This document shows positions 31,047 to 39,269 of a stretch of 39,269 bases of DNA, piece by piece. The first letter of the stretch is position 1; each line of letters begins with the position of its first letter. Under the pieces are notes generated by a model that was given only the letters and a program-made list of their open reading frames with translations, made no database searches and was not told where the DNA came from. Source of the DNA: Coemansia sp. RSA 922 (lineage: Eukaryota > Kickxellomycota > Kickxellomycetes > Kickxellales > Kickxellaceae); contig JANBQS010000082.1 in NCBI GenBank assembly GCA_027577415.1, positions 1 through 39,269 of the forward strand, given 5' to 3'. The position numbers and the translations under genes are program-made.

Positions 31047-31872
31047 TTAGTTGGCAGGGATCTCAATCTCACCAGCATCGATCTTGGCCTGGATGTCCGT
31101 GGGGCTCTCGCCATCGACGGTGCAGCCAACCGAGAAGCAAGTGCCGAGGATCTCCTTGACGGTGCCCCGGAGCTCGCGAGCCAGAGACTTGTCAGCGGCG
31201 CGCATGACCTTGGCGATGCTGATAACGTCGTCAACGGACATGTTGCCGTTGTGGATGATGTTCTTCTCCTTCTTCCGGTCACGGGGGGTCTCCTTAAGGG
31301 CGCGGATGACAAGGGAAGAAGCCGATGGGACAACAGACACGGTAGCCTGACGGTTCTGGACAGTCAGCTGCACGGTGACACGCAGACCCTTCCAGTCCTT
31401 GGTCGCCTTGGCAATGTCCTCACCAACCTTCTTGGGCGAGAGACCGAGGGGACCGATCTTGGGAGCAAGTGCCGACGAGGCACCGACCTCACCACCGGTA
31501 GCACGGAGGGTGACTATTAGACAAGAACAAATTGAGAGTCAAACAATGAATTAGTGTGTGGAATATGACAGGCTGTTGGTGTTCATTGGGACCCGCATTG
31601 CTCGCTCCAGGGTTGGCATGTCCGACAATTCAGCAGCAAGCCATTTACAGGCCACACAGCCTTAGCGTCTGGCTGAAAATATCGTTTGTTTTCGCGCAAC
31701 AACCAGTGGTGCGCGAAATCTCTCACGAGGCTGAATTTCCAACCAGTCGCCAAATTTCGTCGAATTCGAAATGTCGATAAAATTTGTCCAGAGATGATGG
31801 ATACGCCGGATACTCGATGGATGCGCGACACTTACTGATCTGGATAACAGAAGGATCGACCTTTGGTGGCAT
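31047..31872 (-). CDS. RPL12: 60S ribosomal protein L12 (uL11)
   Basis: Two exons are inferred: 31872-31836 (37 nt) and 31513-31047, giving 167 residues (yeast 165). Exon 1 encodes [12 protein letters not shown] plus one base. Exon 2 continues [20 protein letters not shown] then [20 protein letters not shown]. The C-terminal part ([20 protein letters not shown]) is typical. The 322-nt intron begins GTAAGTGTCGCG and ends TAATAG. uL11 binds 25S rRNA at the base of the ribosomal stalk and helps recruit translation factors. The first-exon assignment rests on the conserved MPPK start and the clean phase-1 junction. Confidence 0.96.
31793..31835 (-). promoter_or_regulatory. Candidate ribosomal-protein intronic motif block (RPL12 intron)
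   Basis: On the minus strand the intron opens GTAAGTGTCGCGCATCCATC. After the next few bases come GAGTATCCGG and then CGTATCCATCATC. The first part repeats the opening of the RPL15 5'UTR intron, and GCGTATCCATCATC repeats a string in the RPL23 intron. The donor itself accounts for only the first six bases. Confidence 0.55.
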
Positions 31873-32015
31873 TTTATAATGGATTCAAATTGATATGAAA
31901 GTATTCAAAATGGTTCAACAAAGTGAAAAGGCTTGTATCTGTTACATTTTGGTCGCCCCGCCAATCTTGCCCATGCGCTCTGCCTTTGCGGCAAAAAATT
32001 AATCACGCTAGGACC

Positions 32016-32799
32016 TAATCATAATCTGGGACTAGCGATTAACCCAGAGGGGCGGATTTTGGGCTGGGCTGCGGCCCGATACACCCAATGTCTAGGAACT
32101 TCATAAACTCTGGGTAGTCAGCCCACGGTATAATAGAGCTGGCCTGTGATCCAATTAGGGGCAAAGGCACCCTACCTATAGTACGTCTAGCGCTACTTGT
32201 TGTTTGTAACCGCGTGTACTCGATAACAGCCAAATTGGCACTTTGCTATCGCTATTCACAACCATTGAACAAAAGTAGAGAAAGAAAAATACAATTTATT
32301 AAAGGAATACTATGAAAAAAAAAACCCCTATGAAAAAACTATCTACTAAAAAATGTGCGGCGGCTGGGGAGGAGAGCGAGGAGGAGGGGCTGGCGTGGTC
32401 GAGGCTGGCGATGGTGGTAAGAAAAAGAGAGGCAAACAGACTGGCGGCTGTCGCCTCTTTTATACCAGCTGAGGCTGGTTCCCTTGCTAGCGAAATGCGG
32501 CTAACAGCCAAGCTCTCCGTTCATTTCCTGCACGCCCCAATCCAAAACTTGCAGCTTGTGGTCCCGATTTGTCGTCCACCGGAACCTGTCAAAACTGCCG
32601 AACAACCCCGAGCCGAGTGTTGGGGTCGGCCACACATTGCTCTGAGTGACCACACGCTTGGTTGATTTGATGGCTCCATGTGCCATTCTGCGGCAATGAA
32701 TCCGCACGGCTCAGCCACTCCCTCGTTGGTTTATTTTTAGGCACACCACAGCCGGCACTATGTCTCGGCAAACAATTTCGTATTGCGAGTGTCTGTCAG
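32016..32799 (-). repeat. Left arm of the inverted repeat
   Basis: This arm runs from TAATCATAATCTGGGACTAG to GAGTGTCTGTCAG and is the reverse complement of 33162-33945 apart from scattered substitutions. Read on the minus strand it contains TATAAAAG (32464-32457) and, downstream, AATAAA. Small frames in it (up to 117 codons) are mirrored in the other arm and do not resemble known proteins. Confidence 0.9.
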
Positions 32800-33161
32800 T
32801 TAAACACTATCTCTCCAACCTAAGTACAATTCAATTATTATACAATTACTTCATATAAGCGTATCAATCAGCTATTTACAAACATAAAGCCATGGCGGCT
32901 CTTTAATTTGAGCATGGCTCTCAACTAAATGAAATTATTTGCGAGACCAGCCAGTTGATGGACATCATGCTTCAGTTGTATTTTGGCGCAAAATTCGAGA
33001 CAAAACTCGCAAGACTGTTAGACACCGACTTTGATTTGTAAACTCGATAGCTAAGTCCTAACAGCATAGTTTCTTTTCTATTATAAATAAATTAGGCACT
33101 AGCTTGTTGACAGAATGACGTAATTGTATTTAATATGACATGCAGCGGATGTGTTTTGTCG

Positions 33162-33945
33162 CTGACAGACACTCGCAATACGAAATTGTTTGCCGAGACA
33201 TAGTGCCGGCTGTGGTGTGCCTAAAAATAAACCAACGAGGGAGTGGCTGAGCCGTGCGGATTCATTGCCGCAGAATGGCACATGGAGCCATCAAATCAAC
33301 CAAGCGTGTGGTCACTCAGAGCAATGTGTGGCCGACCCCAACACTCGGCTTGGGGTTGTTCGGCAGTTTGGACAGGTTCCGGTGGACGACAAATCGGGAC
33401 CACAAGCTGCAAGCTTTGGATTGGGGCGTGCAGGAAATGAACGGAGAGCTTGGCTGTTAGCCGCATTTCGCTCGCAAGGGAACCAGCCTCAGCGGATATA
33501 AAAGAGGCGACAGCCGCCAGTCTGTTTGCCTCTCTTTTTCTTACCACCATCGCCAGCCTCGACCACGCCAGCCCCTCCTCCTCGCTCTCCTCCCCAGCCG
33601 CCGCACATTTTTTAGTAGATAGTTTTTTCATAGGGGGTTTTTTTTTCATAGTATTCCTTTAATAAATTGTATTTTTCTTTCTCTACTTTTGTTCAATGGT
33701 TGCGAATAGCGATAGTTAAGTGCCAGTTTGGATGTTATCGAGTACACGCGGTTACAAACAACAAGTAGCGCTAGACGTACTATAGGTAGGGTGCCTTTGC
33801 CCCTAATTGGATCACAGGCCAGCTCTGTTATACCGTGGGCTGACTACCCAGAGCTTGTGAAGTTCCTAGACATTGGGTGTATCGGGCCGCAGCCCAGCCC
33901 AAAATCCGCCCCTCTGGGTTAATCGCTAGTCCCAGATTATGATTA
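33162..33945 (+). repeat. Right arm of the inverted repeat
   Basis: This arm starts CTGACAGACACTCGCAATAC and ends CCCAGATTATGATTA. TATAAAAG is at 33497-33504 and AATAAA at 33661-33666, about 160 bases apart, resembling the promoter-to-polyadenylation spacing of an LTR. The promoter-like signal points outward, toward CRM1. Differences from the left arm are mostly single substitutions, including A10C4 versus A9C5 in a homopolymer block. Confidence 0.9.
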
Positions 33946-34397
33946 ATTCCTACCTCACAAACTCTGCTTTGATCAGACACCAAAGTGATCTGATCTCTAA
34001 TCAACCATTTTCAACTTTGCCCGCCTCCCCCAAACTTTTCTAACTGTAAACACGTCAAGGCATGGCATGATGCTTATTTAGGCGACTCAGGGGCGCGCAT
34101 GTTTGCTTTTCGCCCTTTTCTTCCCAAGTTTTTGCCAGCACCTATTTTATTTTACAACAGTAAACTCAGAGCATCCTTTTTTATATCTTGCCTGCTTACT
34201 TGTTGCCTACTTTTTGTCGTGTGACCTTTTGATTCTTATCCTCCGCGTTCAGCTTACTCTGGCGCTCACGCTAATCAGAATTTTAGACTGACTCTGACAG
34301 AATAAAGCACTCGCAATTTGTTGCCGTGGTTATTCTGATATCGCGTCTCTTCTTTCCTTACTCAGCAATTTCGCCAACTTTTTTTTCTGCCTGACCA

Positions 34398-37300
34398 ATG
34401 GATTCGATACTCGATTTCAACCAAGAGCTTGACGTCGCACTGTTTGACCGCGTAGTGGACGCGCTTTACGCTGGCAAGGGAGCAGAGGTAAGCTTTTATT
34501 TTATTTTACAAGTGCTATAAATGATGTTTGGCCCTTTCTACGACTTTTAGACAAACTTGTCCTTTTTTCTCCTATCCCCCAACCGATTCTTGTGTTTTGT
34601 TTTCATTTTTTGGCGACTGGCGCTAACAACCAACAACTTTGACTGTGCTTTCAAATGTCTTTCTTTGTATTCGTAGCAAAAGATGGCCGAGCAGGTCCTG
34701 ACCGAGTTTAAAGACCACGAGCTCTCGTGGACTCGGGCGGACGGAATTTTGACCAACGCCAGCTCGCTCTACTCAAAGGCAAGTAAACCCGCAGCAAACC
34801 AAAGACATGTTCGCCCATGCTCACAATTACTAGTGTGCTAACTCTTTTGCTATATTGTTGCCCTTGCCTGTATCTAGTTCATTGCGCTCCAGATCTTGGA
34901 AAAGCTCATTCAGACAAAGTGGAAGATCTTGCCTATCGAGCAGCGCACGGGTATCAAAAACTTTATTGTCGAGGTTATCCTGCACACCGCGTCGACCGAG
35001 GAGTCGCTTCGCCAGAACAAAGTGTATCTGAACAAGCTGAACCTGATTCTCGTACAGGTACTCAAGCAGGAGTGGCCTCAGAACTGGCCGACATTTATTC
35101 CCGAGATCGTGCAGACTAGCAGAACCAACCTGTCGTTGTGCGAAAACAACATGGCCATTCTAAAGCTCCTGAGCGAAGAGGTGTTTGATTTTTCTGCTGA
35201 GCAGATGACACAGGCCAAGACGAAGAACCTAAAGTCCCAGATGTGCGGCGAGTTCAGCTCGATTTACAGCCTGTGTACAGAGATCTTGCAAAAGGCCGTG
35301 CAGCCGTCGCTTATCTTGACGACCTTGGAGACTCTTTTGCGCTTCCTCAGCTGGATCCCCTTTGGATACGTCTTCGAGACCGACCTGATCAGCAATCTGT
35401 GCACCCGGTTCTTGCAGCCGCAAGTGACGCGTAACGTCACAATCAAGTGCCTCACTGAGATTGGTGGCCTGGATTGTGGCAGCGACTTTAAGGAGCAGTT
35501 TGTCGGCATGTTTACAATGGCTGTCGCTGGCCTGCGCGAGATCCTAGGCGATCTGTCCAAGATTGACGAGGAGTGGGACGACTATGATAACGAGCAGCAG
35601 GAGTTTGTGCAAAACGTCGCCATGTTCCTGACCAGCTTCCTCGCCTCTCACTTGCGGCTGGTAGAGTCGTCGGCTACACGCGAGACCGTCATCCAGGCCC
35701 ATCAGTACCTCTTGCGCATTTCCCAGGTCGACGAGCGTGAGATGTTCAAGGTGTGCTTAGAGTACTGGAACGTATTGGTGAAGGGCTTGTACGAGGACGG
35801 ACGCACTACACAGTTTAACGCGCCGGTTGGGCTACTGAACCTTGGCGGTGGCGCCAACGCCGGCAGCAATGCTTCGGGCAACAGCAGCACCATGTCAGCC
35901 GAGCTACGCCGCCAGATGTACGCGGGCGTGCTCACGGGCGTACGTTACGTGATGATTAGCCGCATGGCGCGCCCCGAGGAGGTCCTCATCGTCGAAAACG
36001 ACGAGGGCGAGATCGTGCGCGAGTTCATCAAAGAGACGGACACGATTACGCTTTACAAGACTCAGCGCGAGTGCCTGATTTACCTCACGCATCTTGACTC
36101 GAAGGACATGGAGAACATCATGGTCGAGAAGCTCGGCCGGCAGATGGGCGGCAGCGAGTGGTCGTGGGCTAACCTCAACAAGCTGTGCTGGGCCATCGGC
36201 TCGATTTCGGGCGCGATGGGCGAGGACCAGGAGCGCCGGGTGCTTGTGATTATCATTAAAGACCTGCTAAGCCTGTGCGAGCTCAAGCGCGGCAAAGACA
36301 ACAAGGCCGTGGTTGCCTCAAACATCATGTACGTCGTTGGTCAGTACCCGCGCTTCCTCAAGGCTCACTGGAAGTTCCTCAAGACCGTCGCCAACAAGCT
36401 GTTCGAGTTTATGCACGAGTTGCACGAGGGCGTGCGCGACATGGCTTGCGACACCTTTGTCACCATTGCGCAAAAGTGCCGTCGCCACTTTATTTCTCCG
36501 CAGCCCGGCGAACCCACTCCGTTCGTCGAGGAGATTATCAGCAACGCCAACGCTATTACCTCGGATCTGGAGCCGCATCAGGTTAACCGCTTCTGCGAGG
36601 CGATTGGCTACCTGATTAGCGCGCAGACCGATGCTGCTAAGCAAGAGCAGCTCATCATCGGTCTGATGAAGCCGGCCAACGATATGTGGGACAACCTCGT
36701 CCAGCAGGCCGGTGAGAACATCAACGTGCTGGAGGACCTAAAGGTGGTCAAGCAGCTAGGCAACATCCTGCGCAACAACGTGTCTTCTTGCAGCGCGGTG
36801 GGCAAGGGCTTTATCTCGCAGATCGGTCGCATCTATATCGACATGCTTGGGCTTTACAAGGCCGTGTCGGAGATTATTTCTGGCTGTGTTGCTCGCGAGG
36901 GCGAGATTGCCACGCGCTACGCCAATGTGCGTGCCATGCGCACCATCAAGAAGGAGGCGCTGCTGGTCGTCGACACTTATGTCAAGCACTGCGACGGCGA
37001 GGTTGCCGCTGTCAACGAGAACATGGTGCCACCTTTGCTCGAGGCTGTTTTGGCTGACTATGCGCAGAACGTGCCACCAGCTCGCGATGCTGAGGTGCTC
37101 AGGACGGTCAACACGATTACCGCGACGCTGGGCGGCCTGATGACCGACAAGATCCCCATCATCTTTGACTCGCTGTTCGAGAGCACGATGAGCATGATCA
37201 ACCAGGACTTTACCGAGTACCCCGAGCACCGGCTGGCGATCTACCAGCTCTTGCGCACTATCAACAAGAACTGCTTCAGCGCGATGCTCAACCTGCCCCC

Positions 37301-37922
37301 TCAGCAGTTCCGGTTCATGGTCATGTCCATTATGTGGGGTTTCAAGCACACGCTGCGCGATGTTGCCGACCTAGGCTTGACGATTGCCCAAGAGCTGATC
37401 AACAACTTTAACCTGTGCGATCGTGCGATCTCGGACGCGTTCTTCCAGACGTACTTTGTCGAGCTGCTGAACGAGATCATCGTCGTGCTGTCGGACAACG
37501 ACCACAAGGGCAGCTTCAGGTGGCAGTGCGTTGTGCTGGCGCGTATGATCCACTTGGTCGAGTCCAACCAGATCACCGCGCCTCTGTTTGACGCCTCGCT
37601 TCCCGAGAACGCCGGCCAGAACAACAACGTCTACATTCGCCAGTCCATCGGCAATTTGTTGGCCACGGCATTCGCCAACCTTACTCAGCGCCAGATCGAG
37701 GTCTTTGTCGAGGGCCTGTTCAACTTTTACTCTGACATTGAAAAGTTCCGCAACCATGTGCGCGACTTTTTGATTCAAACCAAGGAGTTTGCCGGCGACA
37801 ACGCCGACCTGTTCCTCGACGAGACTGAGCGCGAGATCGAGCAGAAGAAGCAGCACGAGAAGGAGAGGGCGCTGCAGATCCCGGGCATGCTCAAGCCCTC
37901 GGAGATGGAGGAGGACGAGTAG
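34398..37922 (+). CDS. CRM1: Exportin-1 (Crm1)
   Basis: Three exons are inferred: 34398-34487, 34677-34778 and 34878-37922, giving 1078 residues (yeast Crm1 1084). The start MDSILDFNQELDVALFDRVV, the importin-beta N-terminal region, and HEAT repeats through GSEWSWANLNKLCWAIGSIS are clear. The NES-groove segment includes LCELKRGKDNKAVVASNIMY and KLFEFMHE. The C-terminus ends KPSEMEEDE. Crm1 with RanGTP exports leucine-rich-NES cargoes, 60S subunits and snRNAs. Cys531 in SLCELKRG aligns with human Cys528, the leptomycin B target. Intron 1 (189 nt) is GT-AG. Intron 2 (99 nt) starts GCAAGT after AAG and must be GC-AG, because the nearby GTAAAC would break the frame. Confidence 0.97.
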
Positions 37923-38205
37923 TAGACATGTCCTTTCGGAACTAGCATATTTTCCTCACGCTTGGCTCTAAAGCATTGCTGCGAGTGATCACGATTAAAG
38001 TCTTTAATTTTTATTTTTCTTGCCAAAAATTTCTCGATCACACAAGTTTGGCTTTTTTTTTTTTTTTCTTAGGTCTCACAGTTTCTAAACGTCGTGTGTT
38101 CTTATTTCGTTATTTATTCCTGGCATTCGTGTTGTCCTTTGACTTTGAAATTGTACTATCGGCGCACTGGTTCAGCAGCGAGACTCTTTATTACAACATT
38201 AGAAT

Positions 38206-39072
38206 ATGGCTACATTGTACAAGACAGCAAAGTCCGAGTACCAGGACGTAGACGACGTTCTGGAGGAGCGCGAGAAGCGGTCGGATATTAAGCAGCGTAT
38301 ACTCATGGTTGCCAGCCGTGGCGTCACATTCCGCCAGCGCCACCTAATGAACGACTTGGAAATCCTTCTGCCTCACTCAAAGAAGGAGTCAAAGGTGGAG
38401 GCCAAGCAGGACATTGATATTCTGAACGAGCTCGCCGAGATCCAGAACTGCAACAACGTGTTTTACTTTGAGGCACGGAAGCACCAAGATCTGTACCTGT
38501 GGATCGCGCGTGCGCCATCGGGCCCCAGTGTCAAGTTCCACGTGCAAAACATCCACACGATGGACGAGCTCAAAATGACTGGCAACTGTCTGCGGGGATC
38601 CCGGCCAGTGCTGTCGTTTGACTCCAACTTTGACAGCGAGCCTCACCTGCAGCTCCTCAAGGAGATCTTTACTCAGACGTTTGGCGTGCCCAAAGGTGCA
38701 CGTAAGAGCAAGCCGTTTTTCGACCATGTGTTTACATTCAGCATTGTTGATGGTCGCATTTGGTTCCGCAACTTCCAGATCGTCGAGAAGGACGCACAGA
38801 CGGGCGGCGATATGGCGAAGAACGCCAAGCCGACCTTGATCGAGATTGGCCCACGCTTTGTGCTCAACACGATCCGGATCTTTGAGGGCAGCTTTGGTGG
38901 CCCTACGCTGTATGAGAACCCTCGGTACATTTCGCCCAACGTCGTGCGTGCCGCTGTTCGCTCGCAAAAGGCCACAAAGTACGCCAGCCGCGTTGCTGAC
39001 ACTCAGGACCGCGAGGCCAGGGTCAGAGCCAACCCTCTACCCTCCGACCCGCTCAAGGATGTGTTTGAGTAG
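38206..39072 (+). CDS. BRX1: Ribosome biogenesis protein Brx1
   Basis: A single exon encodes 288 residues starting MATLYKTAKSEYQDVDDVLE. The Brix domain is recognisable from RILMVASRGVTFRQRHLMND through the hallmark IEIGPRFVLNTIRIFEGSFG to PTLYENPRYISPN. Other matches to Brx1 are NNVFYFEARKHQDLYLWIAR and CLRGSRPVLSFD. Brx1 is a nucleolar assembly factor for the 60S subunit, needed for early pre-rRNA processing with Ebp2. It lies about 283 bases downstream of CRM1 on the same strand; the T-run at about 38053-38069 falls in its promoter. No intron is apparent. Confidence 0.95.
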   Translation: MATLYKTAKSEYQDVDDVLEEREKRSDIKQRILMVASRGVTFRQRHLMNDLEILLPHSKKESKVEAKQDIDILNELAEIQNCNNVFYFEARKHQDLYLWIARAPSGPSVKFHVQNIHTMDELKMTGNCLRGSRPVLSFDSNFDSEPHLQLLKEIFTQTFGVPKGARKSKPFFDHVFTFSIVDGRIWFRNFQIVEKDAQTGGDMAKNAKPTLIEIGPRFVLNTIRIFEGSFGGPTLYENPRYISPNVVRAAVRSQKATKYASRVADTQDREARVRANPLPSDPLKDVFE

Positions 39073-39224
39073 ATGCGCTGCGCACCATTTACTGCTGTAC
39101 CTAACAGTCGATTTTAAAAAATACAACTATCAATCATAATGCTCTGACAGTCTCGCAAACTAGACAAGAGTTGGAAGTGGTGGGGGGGGGGTTTTTTATA
39201 GTCAAAGAAATGGAGAGAAAGGAA

Positions 39225-39269
39225 CTAAATTACATATTGTCGCTCTTTGAAAAGCGGCGTAACCTGCGA
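39225..39269 (-). CDS. Possible C-terminal end of a gene running off the right edge
   Basis: On the minus strand the last 45 bases read as an open frame ending ...SQVTPLFKERQYVI and TAG at 39227-39225. Fourteen codons are too few to identify or confirm. A ten-G run lies just beyond, near 39182-39191. Confidence 0.15.
   Translation of the reverse strand, partial: SQVTPLFKERQYVI

Larger units (their letters stand above)
32009..33952. mobile_element. Large inverted repeat (foldback-like element)
   Basis: Two nearly identical 784-bp arms face each other across a 362-bp spacer (32800-33161). Paired positions sum to 65961 at both ends of the arms, so there is no net length difference between them. 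A further matching TAGGA/TCCTA at the outer ends (32009-32013, 33948-33952) extends the symmetry. I see no target-site duplication and no transposase or reverse transcriptase frame. It could be a non-autonomous foldback element, two solo LTRs in opposite orientation, or a local inverted duplication. It occupies the RPL12-CRM1 divergent intergenic region (31873-34397). The rest of that region (31873-32008 and 33953-34397) holds the two promoters and nothing else recognisable. Confidence 0.75.

Noticed and set aside
32041..32051. hAT-like terminus CAGAGGGGCGG within the repeat arms
   Set aside because: It resembles hAT ends, but the inverted symmetry continues 25-30 bases beyond it and no 8-bp direct target duplication flanks it.
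32312..32665. A 117-codon frame in each inverted-repeat arm
   Set aside because: The arm copies differ by several amino-acid changes relative to the few base differences, and the composition is low complexity. No sign of protein-level constraint.

Overview
This window reads as nuclear DNA of a fungus. All confident genes are conserved eukaryotic housekeeping genes, introns are short with GTRNGT/YAG borders, and protein matches are fungal-like (Rpt1 starting MPKEDWEKY, a DUF4246 protein, a Vma1 intein at the Saccharomyces site). Intron-bearing 5' ends with intronless bodies, and moderately GC-rich codon use in the strongly expressed genes, suggest an early-diverging filamentous lineage, perhaps Kickxellomycotina. 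That placement is inference.

Left third (1-12006): start of a TMX-like thioredoxin-fold gene running off the edge (-), RPL23 (+), Sm D2 (-), Rab2 (-), complex I NDUFS6 (-), a USP36-type deubiquitinase (-), a small unknown gene (-), a DUF4246 gene (+) and proteasome ATPase RPT1 (-). Middle (12007-25189): VMA1 (+), interrupted by a 432-residue intein; a B56-type PP2A regulatory subunit with a long tail (+); a WDR26/Gid7-type WD40 protein (-); and MCM5 (-). Right third (25190-39269): RPL15 (-), deoxyhypusine synthase (+), protein disulfide isomerase (+), RPL12 (-), a 1.9-kb near-perfect inverted repeat with no supported gene, exportin CRM1 (+) and BRX1 (+).

The genes form no operon or cluster. 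They serve translation (RPL23, RPL15, RPL12, BRX1, DHS), protein turnover and folding (RPT1, USP, Gid7-like, PDI), RNA splicing (Sm D2), trafficking and transport (Rab2, CRM1, VMA1), respiration (NDUFS6), replication (MCM5) and signalling (B56).

Four things stand out. The Vma1 intein keeps its splicing residues but has lost both LAGLIDADG catalytic aspartates. The first introns of RPL23, RPL15 and RPL12 share long sequence motifs starting at the 5' splice site. The 784-bp inverted-repeat arms contain LTR-like TATA and AATAAA signals. The DUF4246 protein appears to have lost its metal ligands. Exon structures were inferred by eye from splice borders and family alignment recalled from memory; no search was run.
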